From contig CABFPE010000552.1 in the NCBI GenBank assembly GCA_900660155.1, positions 403,624 to 467,623 on the forward strand: DNA of 64,000 nt, read 5' to 3'. Of this stretch, positions 33,163 through 46,758 are shown piece by piece (positions within the stretch are counted from its first letter, which is position 1; each line of letters opens with the position of its first letter). Made by a program: the position numbers and the translations under genes. The notes under the pieces were generated by a model. The model was not told where the DNA came from, ran no database searches, and saw only the letters and a program-made list of their open reading frames with translations. The stretch comes from Hofstenia miamia. Taxonomy: Eukaryota > Xenacoelomorpha > Acoela > Hofsteniidae.

Positions 33163-33597
33163 CAGGACTGTAAATGGGTTAAGATAAATTGACCCAATCC
33201 AAAATTCATGTAATGAGTTTTGACCCAACCTAAACTAACCCAACCCAAACTTTTTTAAACCCAAACATATGTGAAATTGTGAGCCAAATATGACCAAACT
33301 ACAATTTGAGTAATTCGACTTGTTTTGCGTTATCACAAATATATATAAACACGTTTGAAAAGGAACCCACATAAAATGCATTAAAAAGTCCAAATAGTAC
33401 TAAAAAGTAAAACTTTTTGGAACCGAAATCAAAAAATTATCACAAACGATAATTCTCCCGCAATCGTGTATAATAATGGTTTTCAATAACCCCAATCATG
33501 ATCCAAATTACTTTGAAACATTGACCCAACCCTCTTAAGGGTAAATTTTGAATATCTTATAATTGCTTGATCCCACCCAAAACATTTACAGCTCTAG
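33163..33597. mobile_element. Short inverted-repeat element, hAT-like
   Basis: The left end contains GGACTGTAAATGGGTT and the right end CATTTACAGCTCT, which are inverted complements over CTGTAAATG. Inside both ends the words GACCCAA and AACCCAACC recur, as in the subterminal repeats of some hAT elements. No clear target duplication was found, so superfamily and boundaries are tentative. Confidence 0.5.
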
Positions 33598-34613
33598 TAG
33601 AGACATAACATTACGTAGCACTCAACGCAGCTCTATGACGACAAATTTCAAAAATGGACTAATTTTATTTGGATATAACCTTAACACAGCATTTACATTC
33701 TATTTTATATTAAATTTCAAACATTACATGTACATACATGTACATAATGGTTGCGTAATAATTATGTTAGAACAAAACGATTGGAAAACGGAAATTTTCA
33801 ATTTTTTCCTTGAGAATCATTCTCATTCATTATCAGAAAATGACTGATGTTAATCACTATTTGATTGGAGAAAGATCCAAGACGTTAACTATTGTGATTC
33901 GAAGTTTACGCTTATGGTCAGTCGGGTTGACTTGGTTGGGATTAGTAGTGAATATTCTCATCGGGTCGGGTTCGGGTCCATCCTCAGATTGTCACTCACT
34001 AATAGGAACCTTAAGAATTAAAAAACTTCTATTAATGCAATGAAAATTTGGTAATCCAATTACAACGCTAATATTAAGGCATCGGCGTTTGATTGACACT
34101 AATAAAACGTCAAGCAGAGTAATAAAATCGTGAACAAACAACCGGTATACTGGGGTAGTAATATGTAAATCTGTCTTTAATTTCCAAAATTCGCACTAAG
34201 AAAGGATCACAATGTAAATATTTAGTAAAGAAATAGCATCATCACTTGTTTTGAAGAGAGAATAGAATTTAATAGCAATTAACCTCCATGTGAAATAAAT
34301 GCGAGTTGAAAATGAATGCAATTTAATTAGCCCATAATCTTGAAAAGTCATTATAAAATTTTGCAGCAATCCCCCGACAGACAAACAATCCTTCCTTCGG
34401 AAGTCCTCCGGGAGTGTATGAGAATGGGAAATATAATGAAGCGTTTGGTATGTTTATCGTGCATCTGAAATATTACAACTGCTGCTACCACTTTCAATTA
34501 TTTCTCATTACAAGAGTGTAAACAGTGTAATTGCGGTTGTTTAAACAGAGCACAGTTATTTAATTAATGATGCCGTGTCTGTATTGACTGCATACTTGGA
34601 GCGATTGCATGCT

Positions 34614-34764
34614 ATGCAAATAGATTTCTGCATTCATTCGAGTCAGGTGATATAATTTAGCACATAATCAGTCAGAAATGAGCTTTGAAGTTGTGAACAT
34701 CAATTAGTAGTTTTATTGATCCGCGGTTGCTGGAAATATAAATTTAAATACGACTTTGACGTCA
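34614..34764. promoter_or_regulatory. Possible intronic regulatory patch (octamer and CRE words)
   Basis: A perfect octamer ATGCAAAT (34614-34621, POU-factor consensus) and a perfect palindromic CRE TGACGTCA (34757-34764) lie 136 bp apart in the 5' intron. Each can arise by chance in 64 kb; the pairing is suggestive only. Confidence 0.2.
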
Positions 34765-35305
34765 GAAATTTTGACATGGCTAATTCGTTGGGAAATGAAT
34801 ATATAGTTTTCAACCAAAACGACAAAGAATGGATGAGAAATACTTTTATAAAATTTAATTAAATGAATGTATTTCCGCTTTTATAATGCAATTATATTCG
34901 CATAGACAACATAAATCTGAAGAACTACACATTCTATAGATATGATACAATGTTATTCAGATATGATTATTTTGTTATTGTATGTATCATTGTGCATCAA
35001 ATGCATAGTGAAATAACCGTCCACAAGTACATGCAATGAAAACTAACAAATTTAGCCAATGATCTTACGTTGATCTAAAGAAGTGTTAAAAACTCAAATC
35101 AAACTTATATTTGAATTATGAACTTCAATGCTCTTGCAAATGTACACTCCAAATGTATGTGGTGCAGTAAAAATGAGAGAATTTTGTATATATTTCATAA
35201 CGAGTGGATCTCAAAATTTTAGACTTTGCATTGGAAATAAGTTTTCTAAAATTCTAAATTACACTGTTAATAAAGAGAATAGTTTCTTCCCCATTTAAGG
35301 AGTAC

Positions 35306-35701
35306 ATGAAAGCAAGCTTATTGACTCAAGATACAAGTTTCAAGCGAAGTCAGAAGTTAAGACCTTTTGCTAGGATTTATATGGGTTCAAACGAAATGTG
35401 CTATATCAGTGGACTGGCTAAAGAGGCGATCCTAATAAAAATACCAAATCGGGCATCAAATATATTCGAAAAAAAGTTTAAAACATTTTATTTTAGTGGT
35501 TTCGAGAGTCCAACCACATTCTTCACAGAAATGCACGCGTACGTCCTTTTTCATGTTGTTTTCACACAAAATAGCGCTTTATGCATGCACTACATAATAG
35601 CTTATGTACACGATCGTTTTCTGAACAGTAAACCGATTATTACGGAACAAATTTTGGTAAGGGGTAAGCTACATTTATTAACCAGATCATTGACTATATA
35701 A
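35306..35701 (+). other. 131-codon open reading frame of unknown nature
   Basis: The longest plus-strand open frame in the window begins with ATG and encodes a protein with short hydrophobic parts (HAYVLFHVVF) but no motif that I recognise. It lies antisense within an unc5 intron, and its end overlaps a repeat related to 53113-53271. It may be chance or a decayed element. No splice or promoter evidence was seen. Confidence 0.2.
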
Positions 35702-36600
35702 TGGCACTTTTACTTGTTAAATTAAGAAGTTTAAGGAGGTTTTTGTTGAACAACCCACTCGCCCCACCACTGGTTTCCGATTATTACTAAAACTAAATTT
35801 CTTTTTTATCATTTAATTACAAATGAATTTAAAATTCATGGGGTTTTCCAATTAATTAAAATGTTAATTGACTTCATGACATTTTCTATTAAACACAAAT
35901 TAAATTTATAGTGACTATTAGAAACGCGTAATTGAACGAAGCAGAAAAATCTACAAGCGATAAATAAATGCGGAAAAAAAGAATTAATTCCTAGTTATCA
36001 ACGCTAGAAATATTTCTAGCCAGTCATAACGCCGCTACTGTCCAAAATTAATTGGCATTTTCTGTTTGTGTGTAAATATATATTGACTCATTCACAATTT
36101 TAATAAGCTTATTAATTGGAAGAGAATTTCTGCCAAATTAAAAACATATCATTTCCTACAAGTTAGCTGATTTGTTAACAATGCATGTGAAGAATCGGTT
36201 CAAATAAATTCGGTTCTAAAGTTCACTCATGCATTAGTAGTTGAAACTAAAAATCCTTTTTTGTGCCAATTTATAGACTAATTATGACCTAGTACAACGT
36301 TCAGATGCTGTGAGCTGGGAAAGCCTTGAAATTATCAATTGTAAAAATGAATATTTAGAATCAAGACAAAGGACCATATTCAAAAATTACGAAAGAACCA
36401 ACTGATTTAAGAAAAAAACAGATTAAGAAATCGACGATGCTGCTGACCGCTATTGTGGGATTTAAATAATGAAAAGTTGTGAAAAAACCTTGTGGAAACA
36501 TTTAAAATCAACTTTTTAGATCACCCATGAAAGCCACAAGTCATTGACTGAAAAATCATCGTTTGCAGTTACTCCAAGAGTTCGACCAAAGCAAATTTTC

Positions 36601-37184
36601 AACAGACAGACGAATGCCATTACCATTATTGAATTTCTATATTTGCTGATGGTCAGTATATAGTAATCCTTCAACAAGATGATGTTGGTCATCATACTTC
36701 CTCAACATCAAAACGCTTCAATTTGTAATATAGATGTAGCTTTTAGAATTAGCATAAAAATATTTAAAAAATATGTTGCATGTGGAAAATCAATATACAT
36801 AGGCAATTTGCCGACGCAATATGATTTCGCTACGACCCTGACTAAAAATTTTTCTTGTTATACAGCTCAAATTTCATGCAATACACTAAGGCTACATCTC
36901 AACAGACAGAAGAATGCCATTACCATTACTGAATTTCTATATTTGCTGATGGTCAGTATATAGTAATCCTTCAACAAGATGATGTTGGCCATCATACTTC
37001 CTCAACAGCAAATATAGATGTAGCTTTTAGAATTAGCATAAAAATATTTAAAAAATATGTTGCATATGGAAAATCAATATACATAGGCAATTTGCCGACG
37101 CAATATGATTGCGCTACGACCCTGACTAAAATTTTTTCTTGTTATACAGCTTAAATTTCATGCAATACACTAAGGCTACATCTC
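36601..37184. repeat. Tandem duplication, 300-bp unit
   Basis: Two copies in direct tandem: 36601-36900 and 36901-37184, both beginning AACAGACAGA and ending GGCTACATCTC. The second lacks about 16 bp near 37010. Only a few substitutions separate them, so the duplication is recent. Confidence 0.9.
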
Positions 37185-38498
37185 GATGTGGGAAATATAA
37201 TTAAGGAAAATGAAGGACAGCAAGAATGCATGTAGCAGACATTTTAACAGAAAGTCAAAAGAATTGTGGGAAAGCAACTCGGCAACGTAGCAAGAACATG
37301 TTCCAGCATTTGGTGCGATAGATATTGCTGCCAAATTTACCTTAAAGATGATGTGAAATTTTAACATGTGGAAAGCCATAATTCATTTGCGAAAAACTTT
37401 GATAGATAAAGATTAGTCCTTGTACAAAATAGCTAACTTCGTGCTCTCTGATATGCACCTTTTACGTCCAAGAGGAGTTCGTTGCTAGAGAAGTGATAAA
37501 AATAAATCTCTCAACGCCTGGCAGTTTTTCATAGATTTGTTTAGAATGAGTGCACCTTTCACGTAATAAACAAATTTGGGACTATTTTATATTTTGAGGA
37601 GACAAAGCAATTTAGTTGATGCATTATGCATATTTGACAAAGAAGGAAAAACAGAAGCCCCATTCCTCCCTCAGCTGAAAGCTAAATTATGGTAATTGTG
37701 ATTTATTTTGGTACTCGAGCGACGGAACTGTTACAAGTGTCATCGCAAATGAGTCTAGTGTCAATAACTCGCAAAATTCATAAATTCTATTTAAATATCA
37801 TTAAAATCACAACAATTGACAAAACGCGGGAAGCATGTGGCTGAAACACAAGAGCTTATGTCACAGATGCAAGTTCATGTTCATAATTAGTGCTTAACAG
37901 ACATTACAATGCATTTGGCCTCAACGTCATATTTTAAGTTTTTATGTCTGTTACAATTACATTTTTCATTAGAATTTCAGTATTGGAAAGAATGATAGAA
38001 AGAGTGAAAAACTTTGAAAAACCGAAAATTTACCAACATCTCAGTATATAAGATTTCAGAAATCACCAAAGTAATATTTTACACCTCAGGTTGATTCTTA
38101 AATAATTCTTAAAATTTGAGTAGTTTGAGCTTTGTGATTCTTATAAGAAGAACTTTTATAAAAAAGAACGAGTGTACTGTAATATTCTCTTCGAGATTTC
38201 AGACGATCTCATAATTCAAACTGAAGGAACGTACGATTTCATGACCACGAATTTGAAAGAATCCATAAAAGCCTATTAGCATGATCTTGTAGTTTTAATA
38301 AAGATTTTCATGTACTTAATTGAACGAAAGTTGTGAAAAATATCATACAACTAGTTAGACTAAATAATCTTTCATGTTGTTATCTTGGAGGGAGAGTTAT
38401 TTCAATGCAATTTACAAATAAAAATAAATAAATGAATATTTATTTATAGGTGAAACACAACGCAAAATAAATGGAAGATTAGAAATAAATTAACTTAC

Positions 38499-38525
38499 TG
38501 TTCTTTTCCTCGACCTGCTCAGCTC
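38499..38525 (-). CDS. unc5: Candidate unc5 microexon (27 nt)
   Basis: On the minus strand, a strong acceptor (CTGTTTTAG) and a consensus donor (GTAAGTTA) flank 27 nt. Read in phase 1-1, as the next exon demands, they encode AEQVEEKN, a polar acidic stretch. Joined to exon 32235-32408 it would form a methionine codon (A + TG). Vertebrate UNC5 proteins have a short variable segment between signal peptide and Ig1, so this is a plausible place. No homology can be claimed for eight residues. Confidence 0.4.
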
Positions 38526-41500
38526 CTAAAACAGATTTAGGTAAGGATTAGGGCATCAAGGAGAAATCAAATGTAATAATAATTAGAGGCCACCCAAAGA
38601 CCTTAGTTTAAGATTAAATAAAATAATTACTAGCATGCAGTCACTGCAAATCCCTATTTAAGGTCGTTTGTGAGGTAAATATAAATTAGTAAAGACCTTA
38701 ATGTTTGAATTAAACAAATTAAATGAATGGTGGGAGAACCCTTGCAATCACTTCAAGAGAATTAACTCAGAAGAACTTAAAGTAAACATTTAATGCAGAA
38801 CTGTACCAACTCATAATATAGGTTAAATACTATTAAAATTCCTAACAAAAGATTGACAGCCCATTGCATTTCAAATCATTAGTACCCTATTATCGACATT
38901 CTCTTGAATGTCCATTCCAATTCTTGACATTTTAAGCGCTAATCAATTAATTTGGGTTTTCATTACAAGCCAGTGATTTTGACATCATAGTGCTTAAGGA
39001 ATTAATTATCTATCTATATTTTTCAAACCACCTTCTGTTTTTTTAAATCCAATTAAAAACAAGGCCACAGCACAAAGAAAGCCTGAAACCATAAAATAGA
39101 GATTGACACAAGGAACAAGTACAAAAACCTTCTAAAATACAAATTTATATTTCAGTCACAGCATTGAGTCGTTCATTTTAAAAATGAAATACTCTGTAAG
39201 TAATGGAACGTTCAACACAAAAACCATTTTCTATTGGTCATGATGTGGATGTGCTTTTTGGCAAAGAACATATAATTCTTAGAAAAGCCTGATTTAAATC
39301 CGCACCATGCAAATTGTGAATGCAAAAATGACAAGAATAGATAAATTCACAATTGAATGGTTTGTGATTAAGGGATCGGTTGTTTAATCTAAGTAAAGAA
39401 TCCACGCGTAGTTGGTGTAAAGAGAGCTGTCACAACAGTGAGATTAATATGTCCTCAAAATAGAAAACATGTGCAGATCCATAGAACAACATTAAGTAAC
39501 AATTTCATGATAATTGGATTCGTTATGGAAGGGAGAGGACCTAATAAGTTGTCAACGGTATATTCAAACTCATTCTGGTATAAAACCTTAATTACAACTA
39601 ATTCTTCAGTAAACTTTTAACTTAGAGTATTTGTATAGACTTCCACGTTAACATCTGAAATTACTAATTCTATTCTCAAAACGTTGGGCCTCCAACAAAG
39701 TTTGAATCAAATAGTTTTACCACTATAGATGAACAATGGGGGTAAATATATTTTAATTTTGGGGTAATTTATAGGTAATTTTCTTAAAGAGCTGAATTTC
39801 GAAGAAATCTTTATTTTGAGACATTGCTTGAGGCCCTAAAATTTAATCATGATTTTGAACAAAGTATAAATAAACACTCCATAACTGCTTTTAAAGTGTA
39901 TTTTACTAACAGCATATTCGCAAACTAGTTCCAACTGACAAATCGAAACACAGAGAAATGATGCGAATGTGAACTTATCAGACGAAATACAGAAGAGTAA
40001 GTCTTGTGGAAAATCAACGAAAAAATCATCTGTGTGACAGAACAGTAATTAAATTAAAGAGATTGCTAAAAGAGAGAATGGCGTATAATTAACGTCAATC
40101 AATGCTAACGACAAGAAGGAGATTTAAACAGCTTCCAAAAATCTGCGCTAAACACTCAAAAACTAACTCTTTAGATTAATAAATGCAGTGCAATAACTTG
40201 AGTCAATATATGTGCAGTTGTTCTGTGTAAATAAGAAAGGAAGGTGAGAACATGTGTTAAACAAGTTGAACTTTACTTAAGAATTACTCAATCCAAAAAC
40301 CTCTAATATTTCAACGATACACCATACCTCTGTGCGATGGTCTTAATATAGAAATTTATGACAAATTGAGAAAAACGTTTCAATTAAGCTTGACCAAAGA
40401 GTACAACAATGATTTAGTTGGCAGCAAAAATTCAGCGTACTTTGACCAAAATGCAGGATATAACTTCGATTAAAAACATGCGTATTTGATCTCAATGTTC
40501 AATAATCGAAGCTCATTTAATACATTTTATGAAATAAGAATCATATCTAAGGAATCAATGTAAAACCTCCTTGTCAAAAGCACAAGCAAATTTCTTGATG
40601 TATGTTGTAATGTGATAATAAGTTCGCACTGTGCATTTTTCAGTGTCTATGGATTTGGAAAGAAAAAAGCAATGCATTAAGGATGACATTAGAAAATATC
40701 TTGATATGGACAACATCTACCAATAATGATCCATCAGAGGGGTCTACTCAATCAGGGTGAATATTTGACCAAAGTGTAAATTGTTTAAATCTAAATGTGC
40801 TGTATGCTCTAAATTTGTGTGTCCTTGAAATTTTTTACGTTTGTGACAATTCTCACCATGTCTCCATATAATGATATTTTCATAGTCGGTTTTAGGGTGA
40901 CCATTATCTATAAATCAAATTAACTGTACAATTGGCAAGAGCTTCTCCAATTATATTTAACAAATTAATAAAGAACAAGTCATATTTGTTGTATATAAAC
41001 TTTGAACTAGTTACAATAAGGATTGTTTCCAATATCAAAAAGTATAAATTTATTCCCAAAAACTGAAAATGGAATAAAATTTATAAATTTATAAAATGAA
41101 AACAACATGTGTTTGTAAAGAAGCAGAGCTATATTTCATGAATGTTTAGAAATATTTGGCCGCTAGTGCGAAGGATAGATCTACACATTGTAAATTATTA
41201 GCTTCAATTCCCATAAACACGTTGAAGGAAGTTTAGATTAACATCGCAACTCTGTGCATTTCTAAACAGACGCAGAGACGTTTTTAAAGGTTTAGGGGGA
41301 ACTAACTAACATACTTTTTACAAACAGACTTTATAATCCTAACCACTTCGCCCAGAGTTGATTTACAACAATTCAAATAAATTTCTTGAATAAATTAAAA
41401 TAGAGCTGCTATATGACCACAAGAATTTAAATAATCTCCATTTTTTGAGAAATAATTTCTATACATTAAGCCTGATAACTACACTCAACTTGTTGCTTGA

Positions 41501-42439
41501 CGCCGACAGAACTTTACAGTGCAAGCAGAAGTTGAATATAAACTTTGCATGGCGATCATTATATTCTGCAAAATTGTATGATTAATGTCTGATTAAATGT
41601 CCATCCCCTTTCCATCGACAATGACAGTGAAGCCGGTGTTTTCTAGCATAACTTGATATAGGCGATTATTTCACAGCTATCATTTCCAAGATCAAGGGTG
41701 GCAGTAATAACATCTGGTGGAATTTCAACTCTGTCAAACATTGAACAACTTTGATTTTTTATGTTAGCAGTCTTAATTTACGCAATTATATTGTGAACCT
41801 TCATATATTTTGCCTGAATACGCATGGCAGAATTCTGCAACACGTGTGCCTTGCAGAATCCATGAAATAATAATGTATATAGTTCCATAATTATTTTTTA
41901 TATGGCCAGTCCTAGAAACGTGTTGACCAGTGAGTCAGGTCAGGCCAACAATTAGCTAGCAATTAAACTTCTCAGGGGTTAGCCCATGAAGTACATTAAT
42001 TGAAATTGAATGAATATAAATGTTTTATTTCAAATGTTTGAAAGCAGTCACAATCCAGCATTAAGTTTTGTTCTTAATTTTAATGAAACTATGCCAACAT
42101 TACTTTTAAGACATTTCAGCCACAAACCCCATATTTCTTAAAAAACAAAAACATGACACTTTTTTATGAGTTTATACTTCTTATTTAACTGCACTCAAGG
42201 TCTGAAAACTATCAAGCAGGCTGCAAAATAAACCAAAAGAAAAAAACTTTTAGTAGCCCTAATTTTTAATGAAGAACAATTGCATTTCTCAATTAATATC
42301 GACCTCTTGCGAAGGAAAATAAATAGTTATTAAATAAACTACTTCTTTATATGTCAGAAAAACTTGTTTTGTTGCATAACAACTTCCATATCATGGAAAC
42401 AACATAACTTTTTCCTCGAAAATTCAATTTTTAAATCAA

Positions 42440-42566
42440 ATTTTATCTCAAAATATATTATCCGATAAAATCCGCTAACCAAGTTATATTTAACCGGATA
42501 TCGGATATCCGGAAACGGTTGCGTAATTGCCGATTTTACCGGATACGGAATTCTGGTACATCCCTA
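42440..42566. repeat. CCGGATATC-rich patch with hAT-like end
   Basis: Overlapping words CCGGATATCGGATATCCGG and CCGATTTTACCGGATACGG precede an end reading GGTACATCCCTA. TAGGGATG-type termini with degenerate CCGGATA subterminal repeats resemble one end of a hAT element. The opposite end was not found. Confidence 0.4.
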
Positions 42567-45500
42567 CTGGCCTCCTTAAAAAAATTAAACACTGAAGCTC
42601 ACAAACTAATAAAGATATTGAAAATCGAAGAGTCCCCTGGATAGAGCAATGTGTCCTCATTCATTTACGCTTCACAATCATAACCGGTCGCGGAACCATG
42701 CGGCGCCATAATCTTCTTACTTTTCACAAGATCTTGTTTTAACTGAAATGGGCGGTCTTTTTACAGAAAACAAAATATTTGATTTTGGATGTAGCTCTCA
42801 GAAGCCTTACACATCTTGATACCAGAATATTTAGTAAGGGTAGAATTTGCAAGGTTCTTAGAACAATACATATATAATTATTTATTGAAAAATAGTTAAA
42901 AAAATTTACCTACTTCAGGTATAGGAGTAATTTTAGCACCATTAAATGGTAGCATATTTATCAATGGATGAATCCAAATCCAAAGAAATGCACTTTCTTA
43001 ATAAGCGTTGAGAAATTTCTCCCAAAACGAGGAAAAAACGATTTATAAGGGCTTATTATTGTAGGCATGGCTTATTTAGGGGAGATTGTTAAATCATAAA
43101 GTACGTATATTTGTTGAAACTACTTTTTTTGATTATTGAAACTATTGAATATTATGTGCAAAAGAAAAACATGCAGGATTTGCACAAAAGTTTGTATTTT
43201 CTGAAGAAATGACATCCAACGATATAATATGCGAATAGACAAGTTTTTTCAATTGATACGCGAGGATCAAACACCATTTAGAGCAGAAATATAACTCCAT
43301 TGATGATTATTCTTGTTTCTCAAACTCATAATTTCTACTTCGCCAATATTTTCATTTTCCTATTCAAAATGGCTTCAGCTACGTCTATAGTATGTTCTGG
43401 TCCACTGGAAATATTATCGTGGGATTTGTGAGGTTTGTTGCCATTGAAGAAATTAACCAATAGTAAGATAATGTGAAATCCAACAAAAGATAAAGTCGCA
43501 AAAGGAATTTCAAATAGAATGATATCCAAAGTTTTTAAAAATGTGATTGTAATGAATTGAATTTCAAAACGATGGACTATAGCAACTCACAACGCTAAAG
43601 CAAACACTAAATATACTTTGTCGGATATCAGTCAAATCGAAAACATAAATATTGAGCAGAATTCTATAGAAATAGAAAGGAATTTGGAATAGAAAACTTA
43701 CACCTAGGTAAAATAACGCTTACGAATTTCTTTGAATTAACTCAACAAGGGATTGTATAAAAGTATTTGGAATTTTAAAAGGATTAATTAAGTGAATGAA
43801 AAATCGTGCACAGATGCCATGAAGTATTGTTAAGAGTAACTTTCATTGATAATATTCCTATTTCTAAGCGTTCTCCCAAAATCTGTTACTAAATATTTTG
43901 CCCCGAAATTGTAAATTATTGTAGGCAGAGGAATACTAATTGGCAATCTAAGTTCAAACCTCATTGAGATGAAAGAACCAAGGCTAGAGAGGAGGACATC
44001 CTCCTAATTGCTCACATTTCTCCCATCGGTAGAAAAAAGCTGTCAATACGTTTGTTCATTAAATTCTGAATTAGCCGAGGCAATTTATTTTTCCCAAAAA
44101 CGATTGGTTTTTCCTTTGTTAACAATTTCCAACAAATCGAATTTGAATTTTGGGCAGTGAATCACCAAAGCTATACATTTTACAAAACAACTACAATTTA
44201 AGGTAAAAGATCACAAAGCAAATGTTAACCTTAATTTACAAACTTTAGCTACAAAGTAAAACTTCACATAAACTGAGTGCAAACAAGGATTGCATTTATA
44301 TTAAAAAAATCGTTCACCAAACGCAAATCAAAATTTTCAAGGGGATCCTAGCTAAGTTATAACAGCATTAGAGTTAACAATGCATGAAAGGAATTTAATG
44401 TTTTAGAAAGTTCGAAAGAATAATTACACCCGTAGTTTCACATGGATGAGTGCGAAAAGCTTTGTCGACATGCTATTTGAGCCTCGCAATTAGCACATAG
44501 AAGTGATAGATTACATGAATTATGTGTCATAAATGCCTGCAAGCAGAGAAAAGTAAAATCACAGTTTAAAGCGGATGCCAACTGCAATCAAACATACAAA
44601 GTTGTCACACGCGCGTCTGTGTTCACTGCCAGCATCGATGTTCGAAACAATACAATGATTGTCACATTCATCAATAGGAACCAACCGCAGTTTTTCATAA
44701 TGTAACAACTGTGCTAGAGTTGAGTGCTGACCGAATGCCTGTTTAAGAGTTAATTAGGCTTTAAACATACTGATGAAATTGATACGAACTTTATTGCTGG
44801 TAATAAACCAATTTATGTTAGACACTGTTGATGTAAAATATACTTTGATCAATTATAGAAAAATACAAAATGTTAACCATTTTCTCTTAACAGTTCGTCG
44901 TTGTTAACGTTTTAGTAGATGAAAGATGTTTGGGGTTATTAGGCACCCAAGAAATTTTTTCAGTTTCGAAATCTTAAACGGTGAAGAATGAAGATATTAT
45001 TACCAAGAAATGGTTACTTCAAATATATATTAAATGTTATATTGTATTTCAAACACCAAAAGATCATTGCATCACGCTTGGTTTTTAGATAATATAGTGC
45101 TAAAGAAACAAAATCATTCTGCTCGTTGGTGTTTGCTCATGTAAAGCAGCCACCAATTGACTGCAATGGAAATGTTTCTTTTTCACATTTCGGTATGGCC
45201 TTAGAGAACACATGAAGGATTTCGCATGACATGAACCATGTGCTCGAGTTCGAATAATGACTGATAGGATTGGAATATTCAAGTGTTTCAATGGCAGATA
45301 TGATGCTGAATTGTAGATACAAAGGCCTGTAGCTCTAGTGATGGCGGTTTGCAAATAATGTCAGATAGTTCCCATTTCAATATCTCATGAGAATCTTCAT
45401 GATTATCCCAAAATCTAGCAGCACAGCACAAATTAGCGATTAATTAGAGAATCATGTGATAAAAGTTCGTCTGCATTCATGAATCATTGCATCAAAAGCT

Positions 45501-45627
45501 CACAATGATCGCAAATGTGTAAAGACATTCACAAGAAATGCCACAGAAATGTTCTATATATTCAACACGATTGCATAGCAAGTTGATGTCAGTGTTACTA
45601 TAAAATTGTTTGAGGTGCAAATGCACC

Positions 45628-45984
45628 CAAAACTGTCGAAAATTCTATAAACTCAAAATAAATATATTCAAAAATGGTCATTCATACACTATATATAATA
45701 TTAATCTACTTCATTAAATTTAAAATGTCATGAAATTTCGAAACATAAACACCCGTGTAAAAGCAGCTTAAACCCTCCTGTTTTAAAAATGTACCCNNNN
45801 NNNNNNNNNNNCAAAACTGTCGAACATTCTATAAACTCAAAATAAATATATTCAAAAATGGTCATTCATACACTATATATAATATTAATCTACTTCATTA
45901 AATTTAAATTTAAAATGTCATGAAGTTTCGAAACAAACACCCGTGTAAAAGCAGCTTAAACCCTCCTGTTTTAAAAATGTACCC
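45628..45984. repeat. Duplicated 170-bp block across a 15-N gap
   Basis: The sequence 45628-45796, starting CAAAACTGTCGAA, is repeated almost exactly at 45812-45984, with 15 Ns between (45797-45811). The second copy has a 6-bp AAATTT expansion. This is best read as two alleles or overlapping contig ends joined by the assembler. Confidence 0.88.
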
Positions 45985-46540
45985 CAAAGACGACGAAGTT
46001 AAACCAACACCCATTCACATTTGATACTGATATGATTAATCATATTTAATGGCTTAGGCTTGCTAGACATCCTTGTCTAACAAGCTCTTAGCCAATTAGC
46101 AAGCTTAGCGGTATTAATAACCTCAAAATTGACAAAACAGCGCTTTACTTTTAAGGGCAAATATTATGACATATATTAGATAGAATTTGATTTAAGAATC
46201 AGACGAGGGAAAGGAATCAGCATGTAGCCATGAAAACAAGCATTTGACGAATTACGTGTAAATCCCAATACGAAATCACGGATAAGACAAAGTCGTGATT
46301 GCCGAGCAAAGTTAAGCTCTTAGTTGGTCAACATTCAAACACACTACTTAACACTTACATGCCAATATCTACATTTAATTCCACTCTTAGTCGTGCCTCG
46401 TCATCCGTCGCAGCAAGACAAAGATGGATATCTCCAAATTTCTTCAAATAGACGTATTATATATTTACAGGGATAATGTATCGCATAAACTTTATTGAAT
46501 CCCATTTAAATCACTCGGAATGAAGTAAATAATCATTTAA

Positions 46541-46758
46541 CTCTTTCTGTACCAGGCCTATTTACTAGTTCTGACCGAAGAGTTCTCAGAATGGACAGGA
46601 GAAATAGGTGCGTTTCTTCTAAGCCATATATTTCTGCATTATACCAAACAAATCAAGACATGTCATATATCAATATCATCACGGTGACGATATATCGGCA
46701 GCTGGTATAATTGGCGATGCACGGACTGCCGATATATCGGTAGTTGGTATAGAAAGAG
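46541..46758. mobile_element. piggyBac-like MITE
   Basis: A 218-bp element begins CTCTTTCTGTACC and ends with the inverted complement GGTATAGAAAGAG (one mismatch). It is flanked on both sides by TTAA (46537-46540 and 46759-46762), the invariant target of piggyBac transposases. Inside is a second inverted pair, GATATATCGGCAG and CTGCCGATATATC, about 30 bp apart. No coding capacity. Confidence 0.82.

Larger units (their letters stand above)
32409..38498 (-). other. Large unc5 5' intron (if the microexon is real)
   Basis: About 6 kb without a firm exon. It contains an inverted-repeat element near 33163-33597, two perfect transcription-factor consensus words (ATGCAAAT at 34614-34621 and TGACGTCA at 34757-34764), an unexplained 131-codon plus-strand open frame (35306-35701), a hAT-like repeat end near 35650-35772 and the 300-bp tandem duplication at 36601-37184. 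Other short frames look random. Confidence 0.55.
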
